The translations under genes and the position numbers were made by a program. This document shows, one piece after another, positions 7,757-15,240 of a stretch of DNA of 64,000 bases. The stretch's first letter is position 1. Each line of letters opens with the position of its first letter. Origin of the DNA: Planctomycetaceae bacterium (GTDB lineage: Bacteria; Planctomycetota; Planctomycetia; Gemmatales; Gemmataceae); NCBI GenBank assembly GCA_013823135.1, contig PNLP01000004.1, positions 124,001-188,000 of the forward strand. The letters run 5' to 3'. The notes beneath the pieces were generated by a model. It saw only the letters and a program-made list of their open reading frames with translations, made no database searches and was not told the origin of the DNA.

Positions 7757-9586
7757 ATGCTGTTGATCGCGCAAGGCCCGAATTCGGCGGATGTCTGGCG
7801 CCGACCGTTGCCCTCCGGGGGCACGGTCGTCCTGGGTCGCGAGTCGGAGAGTTGGAACGCACCCTGGGAGCCCTTCCTTGCCAGGCGGCATGCGGAGTTA
7901 ACACTCCATGGCGAGAGATTGAAGTGCCGCCGAATCTCGACTGCCACGAACCCCATCTTCCGCTCGGGCAAGCAGTCGGAATCGTTCGAGTTAGAGCCGG
8001 GTGAGTCGTTTGTCATCGGTCACACCGTCTTCACGCTCGCGAACCCTTCGACCCGCACCTACTCTGTGAACGGCGGCGGCGATGATCGCGTGCTGGTTGA
8101 AACCCGCACGGTCATGCACCGAGAACTCGATCGCGTGGCGTTCCGTGATGCCCCGCACCGGCTCGACGTGCTGAGCAAGCTCCCGGATGTCATTTCCAGC
8201 GCGGTCGACGACCCCGACCTGTTCGCACGGCTCGCAGATATGCTCCTGGCTGGAGTACGGCGAGGCGATGCCGTGGCGCTAGTCGCCACACGCTCTGGCA
8301 GCAGTAACACAGTTGAAAGCACAGCGAGCGGTGCCGTTCGAGTGCTCCACTGGGAACGTCGGTTAGCGGGCGAAGGTTCCTTCGAACCAAGTCGTCGGCT
8401 CATTTCCGAAGCTGTCGAGAAGCGGAAGCAGACGGTCCTCCACGTATGGACCCGAAGGGACGAACCCGGAAATGCGAACGAACCTTTCACATTGCGAGGA
8501 GGATTCGACTGGGCGTTCTGCACACCGGTGAACGGGGACGGTTGTCCGGGATGGGGCATCTACGTTGCGGGTCGATTCGGTGGGGCCGATGCGCGAACGC
8601 TTCTGGCACCTTGGGACTCAAACGAACTCCGCGACGACGTGAAATTCACGGAGTTGGTTTCCGACATCCTCGGCGCACTTCGACAGGTGCAAGTCTTTCG
8701 TGAGCGTCAGGGCGTGTTTCGCCGTTTCTTTTCGCCCGGGGTGATGAACCTCCTCTCCGGGCAGGATGGTGCCCGCGCGCTGGAACCGCGAGAGGCGGAT
8801 GTCACGATCCTATTCTGCGACCTTCGAGGCTTCTCGAAGCAGGTGGAGGAAGCCGGCAGCGACCTGCTCCCCATCTTGCACCGCGTCAGCACAGCGCTTG
8901 GCGTGATGACCCAGAACATCCTGCAACACCGTGGCGCGATTGCCGACTTCCTGGGCGATGCAGCGTTGGGGTTCTGGGGTTGGCCGATCGACCATCCCGG
9001 AAAGGCCGAGGACGCGTGCCGGGCAGCGCTCGGTATCCGCGCAGCGTTCGAGGAAATCGCCAAAGATCCGGCCCACCCGCTCTCCGGGTTCCAGGTCGGA
9101 ATTGGCATCGCGTCGGGACGTGCAGTCGCGGGCGGCATCGGGCCAGCCGAGCAGGTGAAAATCACCGTGTTCGGTCCGGTGGTGAACCTGGCCTCCCGCC
9201 TTCAGGACATGACGAAGCTGTTGCGAGTGCCCATCCTGATCGACGAGCCAACAGCGATCTCCTTGCGCGAGCACACATCGCCCGATGTAGCTCGCGTTCG
9301 CAGGCTTGCTCAGGTGATGCCTTATGGTCTTGGCACACCGTTAATGGTGACGGAACTCATCCCGCCCGCTGGCCCCGATCAAGTGTTATCGAATGCCGAT
9401 GTCGCGGCCTACGAACGGGCGCTCGATGCCTTTCTGGCGGAAGATTGGAACGATGCCTACAAGCTGTTGCATCAAGTGCCGCCGGACGACCGTGGCAAGG
9501 ATTTGCTCACGGAGTTCATCCTGAAGTACAACCGCACACCACCGACGAGCTGGAAGGGCGTCATACCCCTGGGAAGCAAGAACTAG
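7757..9586 (+). CDS. FHA-GAF-class III nucleotide cyclase
   Basis: 609 residues. An FHA-like phosphothreonine-reading domain (about 16-95, with VLGRES and ARRHAEL) is followed by a GAF-like region (about 140-310) and a class III cyclase domain (about 345-530). Catalytic residues are present: metal Asps D355 (FCDLRGFS) and D401 (FLGDA), transition-state N477 and R481 (VVNLASRL). The two purine-selecting positions, Lys and Asp in adenylate cyclases, appear to be D397 and K468 here, so the nucleotide made is uncertain. No membrane segment is seen, so it is cytosolic. Its position after a Ser/Thr kinase gene suggests the FHA domain may read that kinase's autophosphorylation (inference). Confidence 0.87.
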   Translation: MLLIAQGPNSADVWRRPLPSGGTVVLGRESESWNAPWEPFLARRHAELTLHGERLKCRRISTATNPIFRSGKQSESFELEPGESFVIGHTVFTLANPSTRTYSVNGGGDDRVLVETRTVMHRELDRVAFRDAPHRLDVLSKLPDVISSAVDDPDLFARLADMLLAGVRRGDAVALVATRSGSSNTVESTASGAVRVLHWERRLAGEGSFEPSRRLISEAVEKRKQTVLHVWTRRDEPGNANEPFTLRGGFDWAFCTPVNGDGCPGWGIYVAGRFGGADARTLLAPWDSNELRDDVKFTELVSDILGALRQVQVFRERQGVFRRFFSPGVMNLLSGQDGARALEPREADVTILFCDLRGFSKQVEEAGSDLLPILHRVSTALGVMTQNILQHRGAIADFLGDAALGFWGWPIDHPGKAEDACRAALGIRAAFEEIAKDPAHPLSGFQVGIGIASGRAVAGGIGPAEQVKITVFGPVVNLASRLQDMTKLLRVPILIDEPTAISLREHTSPDVARVRRLAQVMPYGLGTPLMVTELIPPAGPDQVLSNADVAAYERALDAFLAEDWNDAYKLLHQVPPDDRGKDLLTEFILKYNRTPPTSWKGVIPLGSKN

Positions 9587-9589
9587 CCC

Positions 9590-9724
9590 ATGTTCCTGTT
9601 CATGCGTCGGATGATTCTGGCGTGGATTCGGGAACGAATTGGGGTTCGGAACCGCAATCTGATTGCACAAGTCGTTGTTTACCAATCACCTGGTGAGTTT
9701 CTGCGAAGCCTGAAATTGTTCTGA
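9590..9724 (+). CDS. Possible small ORF, 44 residues
   Basis: ATG at 9590, three bases after the cyclase stop, reads MFLFMRRMILAWIRERIGVR and ends ...PGEFLRSLKLF. It is rich in Arg and aliphatic residues. Its 3' end enters the dispersed repeat at 9701-9827, and the frame is not conserved in the second copy near 53.4 kb. It may be a fragment of a mobile-element gene or simply a chance frame. I do not recognise it. Confidence 0.2.
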   Translation: MFLFMRRMILAWIRERIGVRNRNLIAQVVVYQSPGEFLRSLKLF

Positions 9725-9827
9725 TGAACTTTCTTCCGGACGAATGGAATGGTTCCGGACGTGGTGTGTGCATATCGCCCGGAATCGAATTCCCTCACAC
9801 CCGTTGCTTGACATTCCCCGATCGTTA
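9701..9827 (+). repeat. Dispersed ~127-bp element, copy 1
   Basis: This stretch matches, with few changes, the reverse complement of 53336-53461. Shared blocks include AACTTTCTTCCGGACGAATG, GGTTCCGGA, TCGCCCGGAATC and TTGACATTCCCCGATCGTTA. The element ends exactly on the stop codon (complement of TTA, 9825-9827) of the phosphatase gene, so it forms the start of that gene's 3' untranslated region. The same arrangement holds for copy 2 and the ThuA gene. Weaker similarity may extend left towards 9600. Confidence 0.85.
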
Positions 9828-10511
9828 TTCCTCGTAATCCAGCCGCCCTTCTCGCTTGTTGCCCCTTTGGTCGGCTTGCCAGTAGCGTGCCTCGTTCACG
9901 TCGAGGCAGGTCAGCCACCCATCCGCGAAGGCTCGGGTGTCGATACACACGGCACCGGGGATGACCTTCGGCAGACCCGATCGCTGCGAGGAGTGACCGC
10001 AGACGACCATCTTCCCCGAGTGATGGCGCATCGCGTCCGGGAAGTATTCCCACAACAACGCGTACTCGGGTTGATCGGGCATATCGAACCCGCCCAGTAC
10101 GCTCGCATGGACGAAGATGTAGCGGTTGCTCTCGTGGTAATCCACCAGTCCGGTTTCCAGGAAGTCCCAGTGCTCGCGCGGAACATCATCGAGGCTGCCA
10201 GCACTCCCCGCGGTGATGCCATACGACGCCAGCGCCTCCAGACCGCCAACGCTCAACCACATCTTCTTTTCGGCACGCCCACCACGGTACGCATCCAGCA
10301 TCATCTTCTCGTGATTGCCGCGCAGGCAGATCAGGTTCAACTTCTCGCGCAGTTCGAGGAGTCTGTCAATGACACCGCGGGAGTCCGGACCGCGGTCCAC
10401 GTAATCACCCAGCGTGACGATCACGTCTTCACGTGTCGGCTTCACCCAGTCTAGTAGCGTGTCGAACGCGGCCAGGCAGCCGTGAATGTCGCCGATCGCA
10501 AACACACGCAT
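9825..10511 (-). CDS. PPP-family metallophosphatase (Ser/Thr protein phosphatase type)
   Basis: 228 residues. All calcineurin-like metal motifs are present: GDIHG at residue 7, GDYVDRGPD around 36-44, RGNHE around 64-68, and later His residues (VCGHSS). Length and motifs match the bacterial PrpA/PphA and diadenosine-tetraphosphatase-like branch. It probably removes phosphate from protein Ser/Thr, or cleaves dinucleotides; the two cannot be separated here. It could oppose the Ser/Thr kinase encoded a few kilobases away (context only). It is divergent from the HAD gene, with 37 bases between starts. Confidence 0.88.
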   Translation of the reverse strand: MRVFAIGDIHGCLAAFDTLLDWVKPTREDVIVTLGDYVDRGPDSRGVIDRLLELREKLNLICLRGNHEKMMLDAYRGGRAEKKMWLSVGGLEALASYGITAGSAGSLDDVPREHWDFLETGLVDYHESNRYIFVHASVLGGFDMPDQPEYALLWEYFPDAMRHHSGKMVVCGHSSQRSGLPKVIPGAVCIDTRAFADGWLTCLDVNEARYWQADQRGNKREGRLDYEE

Positions 10512-10548
10512 GGAATGGTTCCCCGAGAGCGATCAGTATAACAACACC

Positions 10549-11223
10549 ATGCCAATACTTCTTTTCGACATCGACGGCACACTTGTGCGCACCGGCGGCG
10601 CGGGCAAAGCGGCGATGGAGAACGCCCTCCAAACCGCATTCGGCATCGGCGAACTGCTCGACACCGTGCCTTACAGCGGCCGGACCGACCGTGCGATCGG
10701 TCGCGACCTCCTTCGCGTCCACGGGATCGACCCAACACCGGCGAATCAGGTTCGACTTCAAGAAGCGTACCTCGCGCAACTCCCAGCGCGGCTAAAGTCG
10801 ATCGGGGGGAACGTCTGCCCGGGAATTACTGAACTCCTCGCGACACTCCACCCGCAACCAGGAGTGGCTTTGGGATTGCTGACCGGCAACGTCCGCGTCG
10901 GAGCGAAGCACAAGCTCGGGCACTTCGGACTGTGGGATTTCTTCGCGTGTGGCGGCTTTGGCGACGAGCATTACGACCGGGACGACGTGGCGCGAATGGC
11001 GGTCGAGGAGATGCGTTCGCACTTGGGTCGGGAGATCGATGGGAACGACGTGTGGGTGATCGGCGACACGCCACTGGATGTGAAGTGTGCGCGGGCCGTT
11101 GGAGCAAAGGCCATGGCCGTCGCGACTGGCTGGCACCCGATTGAGGAGCTCGCGACTCACAAACCCGACTACCTGTTCGCGGACCTCTCGAACCACGAGG
11201 AATTGCTGCGGATCTGGAAGTAA
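10549..11223 (+). CDS. HAD-superfamily hydrolase (phosphoglycolate phosphatase-like)
   Basis: 224 residues starting at the ATG at 10549, directly before the first HAD motif (MPILLFDIDGTLVRTGG, with the nucleophile Asp in DIDGT). Motif II is LLTGN, and motif IV lies in VIGDTPLDVKCARAVGAK. A helical cap between motifs I and II places it in subfamily I. Such enzymes dephosphorylate small phosphometabolites; the substrate is not evident. A terminator hairpin follows 17 bases after the stop. Confidence 0.85.
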   Translation: MPILLFDIDGTLVRTGGAGKAAMENALQTAFGIGELLDTVPYSGRTDRAIGRDLLRVHGIDPTPANQVRLQEAYLAQLPARLKSIGGNVCPGITELLATLHPQPGVALGLLTGNVRVGAKHKLGHFGLWDFFACGGFGDEHYDRDDVARMAVEEMRSHLGREIDGNDVWVIGDTPLDVKCARAVGAKAMAVATGWHPIEELATHKPDYLFADLSNHEELLRIWK

Positions 11224-11240
11224 CGCGGTTCGTGAACGCA

Positions 11241-11267
11241 GAAAGCCCACCAGAATGGTGGGCTTTC
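11241..11267. terminator. Bidirectional terminator between HAD gene and rpmA
   Basis: Perfect 11-bp stem GAAAGCCCACC / GGTGGGCTTTC with a five-base loop, placed between two convergent genes. The stem has A-rich and T-rich outer ends on both strands. Confidence 0.8.
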
Positions 11268-11285
11268 AGTCGATTGATCCGCGAC

Positions 11286-11555
11286 TCACGTGATCTTCGT
11301 GTCGCCAGCGACGGTCGGGGTCAGGTTCACGCGCTTGCTGCCCTGATCGAAGTACACGGTGCCGTCGGTCAGTGCGAACAGGCTATCGTTTTTCGCACGG
11401 CGAACGTAGGAACCGGCCGAGTAGCGGGTGCCACACTGTGTCACGATGATGCTGCCGGTCGTCACGAACTGACCGGCGTAAGCCTTGATGCCCCGCCGCT
11501 TCGAGATCGAGTCGCGACCGTTGCGGACCGAGCCTTGACCTTTCTTGTGTGCCAT
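11286..11555 (-). CDS. rpmA: 50S ribosomal protein L27
   Basis: 89 residues with the L27 signature: [16 protein letters not shown] at the N-terminus, then [18 protein letters not shown], and [12 protein letters not shown] near the C-terminus. L27 sits at the peptidyl-transferase centre of the large subunit and its N-terminal tail reaches the tRNA ends. There is no N-terminal pre-peptide of the kind cleaved in Firmicutes. In most bacteria the rplU gene lies just upstream, but here the upstream side holds an unrelated divergent gene. Confidence 0.96.
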   Translation of the reverse strand: MAHKKGQGSVRNGRDSISKRRGIKAYAGQFVTTGSIIVTQCGTRYSAGSYVRRAKNDSLFALTDGTVYFDQGSKRVNLTPTVAGDTKIT

Positions 11556-11728
11556 GACGTATTTCCCCTTATGCTGAAATCCGAGTGCGGTAAGACTGCA
11601 TATTGTAGTGGCCGCGACGGGGCTGGCAACGCCGAATCACACAACGACCCGGCACGACTCACCTTGACCACGACGCCCGCGTCCGGTGTGCTGGTAGCGG
11701 AGCAGATTTCACACGAGGAGGCCGACCG

Positions 11729-11995
11729 ATGGGAATGGATAACTTCACGAAGCACCAGCAAGGAATTATCAAACGCTACTACCAGAACATCGACCAGATT
11801 ACCTGGCAGAAGCTGTCTGAGTTGGTCGGCGACCTCTACCTGGCCGAGGGGAAGAAACGCGAGAAATTGTGGGCTTCGGCCGCGGCTCACATGGAGAAAC
11901 TGGAAGTGCCGAAGGACAGAATCGCGTTGTTGTTGGCGAAAAAGGATCCTTCCCAGCTCGCAAAACTCGTCGAAGAACTGATGAGCGGGAACTGA
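11729..11995 (+). CDS. Small conserved hypothetical protein
   Basis: 88 residues, preceded by a strong Shine-Dalgarno (GAGGAG, eight bases before the ATG). The protein is highly charged and predicted mostly helical (FTKHQQGIIKRYYQNID, then KKREKLWASAAAHMEKL), with no signal peptide, membrane segment or cysteine pattern. I recall similar short proteins in planctomycetes but no function. It is probably a cytosolic helical protein. A strong hairpin follows the stop by eight bases, so it is likely a single-gene transcript. Confidence 0.75.
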   Translation: MGMDNFTKHQQGIIKRYYQNIDQITWQKLSELVGDLYLAEGKKREKLWASAAAHMEKLEVPKDRIALLLAKKDPSQLAKLVEELMSGN

Positions 11996-12002
11996 TGATT
12001 TC

Positions 12003-12032
12003 AAAGCCCACGGACGTGTGTCCGTGGGCTTT
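12003..12032. terminator. Bidirectional terminator
   Basis: Perfect 13-bp stem AAAGCCCACGGAC / GTCCGTGGGCTTT with a four-base loop, between the convergent genes ending at 11995 and 12039. Confidence 0.85.
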
Positions 12033-12038
12033 GGCATC

Positions 12039-13070
12039 TCACGCATGAGTTGCGACGTATCCACGGAGCAGGCCACCGAGTTCCTTCACCCAGCCACGCA
12101 GGTTCAAGAACTCGGGACGGTCCAAGTCGGCATCTCGGGTTACGAGGTAGACCGCGTCCGCGGCTGGGCACACCGCATCTCGCTCCGCCATCGCACCCCA
12201 AACTCCGCCATCAACCAGAACCCAATCGTACCACTGGCGAAGTTGCCCAAGCAGTTTCGGCAGGTCGCGACCCACGGCAGTTGGTGTTGCGTCGGTCACA
12301 TCACCGGCTGTCAATACCTGGAGATTGGGCACAATCGACGGCTGTACTGCCCAGGCAAGCGGAACGCGGTGGGAAAGCACTTCGCACAGGCCCGGAGCGG
12401 ACTTCAGTGCGAGCTTCGCACCGACCCCAGGGCGATTCACGTTGCCGTCGACGACCAACACCCGAGCATTGGCTTCCTGGGCCAATGTCACGGCGAGGTT
12501 CAAGAGAACCGACGTAGTGCCCGCTTCGGGAGCGGCCGCCGAGAACATCAGCACCCGAGAGGTAGAGTCCGGGAGTTGCCGGCGTACTTCGTCGCGAAGA
12601 ACACGGTATTCCCCGCTCACCGCGTGGTCGGGGTAGTGCAATGCAACCAGAGTAGGGTCGGGACCATCGGCTGCAATGCGAGGCTGTCGCACTGCAACAT
12701 CGTGGAACCGCACCGAGAGGTACGCCGTCGATGGGGCAACGGCCGCAGCAGGCACTTGGGCAGACGTAACCAATCGCGGGAACGAACGTGCGGCTTCAGG
12801 CTTCGGCTCGGGTTTCGCTTCTACTTTGGGCTCCGGAGCCAGCCGAGGGGCAGTTGAGGCCAGTTTCGGCACCGCAGTTGACGCTTTCGGCGAGATCAAA
12901 ACAGCAGAAGCCGCCGCCGTTGACGCCGCAGAGAATACGGGTCCTGAAGGGCCGCCGATCTCAATGAACGGCGTCTCTTCGCTTGCTTCCCAGGCATCTT
13001 CGGGGATCTCGTTGATCGGCGCGACGGTGCTGCGGGTCGCCCCGGTCAACGCGTTGTAAACCCGGCTCAT
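12039..13070 (-). CDS. CpsD/CapB-type tyrosine autokinase-like protein with degenerate nucleotide site
   Basis: 343 residues. It opens with MSRVYNAL, as many exopolysaccharide tyrosine autokinases do. A long Ala/Pro/Glu linker (about 40-130) leads to a ParA/BY-kinase fold (SGEYRVLRDEVRRQL, then VLMFSAAAPEAGTTSVLLNL). The Walker A lysine is missing (AGTT in place of GKST), Walker A' reads VVDGNVNRP in place of a DxD form, Walker B is VLVDGG, and there is no C-terminal tyrosine cluster. It probably has no kinase activity and may act as a regulatory or structural partner. It lies 24 bases after the ExeA-like ATPase gene, a pairing I know from XrtA/PEP-CTERM polysaccharide loci. Confidence 0.75.
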   Translation of the reverse strand: MSRVYNALTGATRSTVAPINEIPEDAWEASEETPFIEIGGPSGPVFSAASTAAASAVLISPKASTAVPKLASTAPRLAPEPKVEAKPEPKPEAARSFPRLVTSAQVPAAAVAPSTAYLSVRFHDVAVRQPRIAADGPDPTLVALHYPDHAVSGEYRVLRDEVRRQLPDSTSRVLMFSAAAPEAGTTSVLLNLAVTLAQEANARVLVVDGNVNRPGVGAKLALKSAPGLCEVLSHRVPLAWAVQPSIVPNLQVLTAGDVTDATPTAVGRDLPKLLGQLRQWYDWVLVDGGVWGAMAERDAVCPAADAVYLVTRDADLDRPEFLNLRGWVKELGGLLRGYVATHA

Positions 13071-13094
13071 TCCGTGCCCCTGTGCGTGGTGCTA

Positions 13095-14045
13095 TCAGGC
13101 AATTCGCGGTCGTGTCGAACGATTTTTCGGACCGGACTCGGCGTTCACATCATCGGGAATTCCATCTGGACCTCGCCCCGGATGCGGAAGCAGGACGGGT
13201 TCTCCCGATTCGGTCGTTTCTTCTGATTCCACAGGCTCCAATTCAAGTCGGTCGAGTGCCTCAAGAGCCGCCTCGACATCTACCACCGTGGTGCCTGATT
13301 CCCCTGCAAGTTCAATCGACAATGCTGCGGCCCGGTTCAGAACTCGTGGGACACCGCCGCAGGCTTCAGCGATCATCGTGAGTGCGTCTGACTCGAACAG
13401 GCTATCGGGTTCACCGCCTGCTGCACGCACCTGGTGATTGAGGTAAGCAACCGACTCCTCTTGCGTGAGCACTTCGATCTCACTGCGAACACCAACTCGC
13501 TGGGCGAAAAGTTCGTACCCAGGGCGACGAAGTGCCGCTCGAAGCGTTTGGTGGGCCACGAGGAGCACGAAAACCGCACTCCCGCGTTTCGTCTCAAGAT
13601 TCCCCAGCAATCGCAGTTCTTCGAGTGCCGCCTGGCTCAAGTGCTGTGCTTCGTCCAGAATCAACACAGTTGGATAACCAGAAGCCGCCGCAGCTTCGAG
13701 CATGCACTCCGTGACGGACAGCCGAAGTTCCTGCTCGGTCAATCCCTGGTAGGGTTTACCAAGGTCGAACAGAATCGCCTGGAGGAGTTCGCCTGGCTTC
13801 TCTGCCCGCGATGAGGGCAGCATGACACGAGGTACCTCGGGCAACAAATGCTCAAGCCACTTCCTGGCGATCAGCGTTTTGCCAACGCCCGGAGGTCCGT
13901 CGAGAAGAACCGCTTGCTCCCTGCGAGCAAAGCCTGCAGCCACACTGGCCAGCGCGGCTTCGTGCGAAGGCGACGGAAAGTACGAATCGGAATCGACCGC
14001 AGGCCGGAACGGCTGACGGTCCAAATTGAAGCGCGACCAGTCCAT
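13095..14045 (-). CDS. ExeA-like AAA ATPase (XrtA/secretion-associated type)
   Basis: 316 residues from the ATG at 14045, preceded by GAGGGG. The N-terminus MDWSRFNLDRQPFRP and the core match the ExeA/TIGR03015-like ATPases: Walker A GPPGVGKT (about residues 52-59), Walker B VLILDEAQH, sensor region LLVAHQTLRAAL, and the arginine-rich winged region ending VPRVLNRAAALS. These ATPases power or regulate assembly of secretion or polysaccharide-export complexes at the inner membrane. The C-terminal 60 residues are acidic and low in complexity. It is the first gene of a pair with the degenerate autokinase. No glycosyltransferase, Wza/Wzc or exosortase gene adjoins it. Confidence 0.82.
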   Translation of the reverse strand: MDWSRFNLDRQPFRPAVDSDSYFPSPSHEAALASVAAGFARREQAVLLDGPPGVGKTLIARKWLEHLLPEVPRVMLPSSRAEKPGELLQAILFDLGKPYQGLTEQELRLSVTECMLEAAAASGYPTVLILDEAQHLSQAALEELRLLGNLETKRGSAVFVLLVAHQTLRAALRRPGYELFAQRVGVRSEIEVLTQEESVAYLNHQVRAAGGEPDSLFESDALTMIAEACGGVPRVLNRAAALSIELAGESGTTVVDVEAALEALDRLELEPVESEETTESGEPVLLPHPGRGPDGIPDDVNAESGPKNRSTRPRIA

Positions 14046-14358
14046 GCCGAGCCCCTCATCAATGTTGTGGTTTAGGATTGCGCATCTAGCGGAACAATCC
14101 ATTGCGGCTGGCACCACTTCCCGACGCAAGCAGCCCGACAACGTGATTTCATTTCTCTGTGTGGCTAATCGGCGGAGTGGACCGAGTTACTTGAACCCAT
14201 CGCCCCAAGGAAACCGTTTGATTCGGTAATGTGGATATTGCGGAATTTTCCGGATGCGAACGGCATGTGATTTCTTACTTGCAGCTCAGGCCACTCTGTG
14301 TGTATTTTGCTCTCGTCACTTGTGACACGAACGAAACGCTGCACGGAGGCAGCCGACT
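14046..14358. other. Divergent intergenic region
   Basis: 313 bases between the divergent ATPase and TPR genes. The only regular feature I see is the short palindrome GTCACTTGTGAC near 14316-14327, about 30 bases before the TPR start and a possible operator. GGAGG at about 14345 serves the TPR gene. Confidence 0.35.
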
Positions 14359-15159
14359 ATGAGCATGATGCTCTCCTTGATTCACGCCGGTTGGGATTCG
14401 GTCCGCAACGCCATTGCCAAAGGTCAGCGCGTTGATGCCCTTACCCAGGTTACCCAACTCCTCTCCCGTCCCGACTTGCCGGCTTCGCTCGCCGCTGACG
14501 CGCACCGCCTCGCGGGCGAATTATCTACAGAGTCAGAAAAGTTTACTGAAGCACGCCGTCACCTACGTGCGTCTGCTGCGCTGGACCCCTACTGTGCTCG
14601 CACATATTACATGTTGGGTCTCGCCCTTGAGCGTGATCCGCATGGGTGCGACCGCCGAGCTGCGATCCAGTTCCGGCGGGCGTCAGAATTAGATCCTGTG
14701 AACTCCCTGTATCAGGCTACATTCGGCAGGGCAGCGATTCGGTGTGGTCGAGCCAAAATTGGTTTACGAGCTTTGCTCGCGGCAACTGAAGCTGCGCCGG
14801 CTGAAATCCCCGTGTTGCGAGTCGCGATAGACGGTCTACTTGAAGCGGGTTCGGTGAACGCCGCAAGGCGGGTTCTCACCCAGGCGCGGTTCTTGCGCCC
14901 AGCAGATCGCGAACTCACGGCGATGTGGGAGCGAACCAGGTTTGAGTCAGCAAGAAGAGAACAACGAGTACAGGGGGGGACCACACGGCACAGGCAGGAT
15001 GCCGAACACGCCATGGATGGCGGCCGTGTGGTTCTCCCTTTTGTCAGGCTGGTTGCTGAGAGCATCACTGTGTCGGAATTCGACAATAACACTCGGCTGG
15101 ACGTGGTTTCGTTCCCGCAACCTCATTTCCCCCGGCTGAGTGTTCAGGGCCGTCGGTAA
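14359..15159 (+). CDS. TPR-like repeat protein
   Basis: 266 residues with a good ribosome site (GGAGG ten bases upstream). Residues about 20-200 form helical TPR units, for example FTEARRHLRASAALDPYCAR, then TYYMLGLALERD and AAIQFRRASELDPVNSLYQ. The last 65 residues are basic, then lack repeats and end VQGRR. There is no signal peptide, so it is probably cytosolic. It is likely an adaptor protein. It is divergent from the ExeA-like/autokinase pair and may share its regulatory region. Confidence 0.72.
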   Translation: MSMMLSLIHAGWDSVRNAIAKGQRVDALTQVTQLLSRPDLPASLAADAHRLAGELSTESEKFTEARRHLRASAALDPYCARTYYMLGLALERDPHGCDRRAAIQFRRASELDPVNSLYQATFGRAAIRCGRAKIGLRALLAATEAAPAEIPVLRVAIDGLLEAGSVNAARRVLTQARFLRPADRELTAMWERTRFESARREQRVQGGTTRHRQDAEHAMDGGRVVLPFVRLVAESITVSEFDNNTRLDVVSFPQPHFPRLSVQGRR

Positions 15160-15166
15160 CGAAAAT

Positions 15167-15184
15167 ACCCCGGCGAGCCGGGGT
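15167..15184. terminator. Terminator hairpin
   Basis: ACCCCGGC / GCCGGGGT with a two-base centre (effective loop larger), between the convergent TPR and YTV genes. Confidence 0.65.
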
Positions 15185-15240
15185 GGTGGTTGCTGTGGTT
15201 GGAGATCAGATACCCAACCACATTCGCTGAGGAAGTGAAC

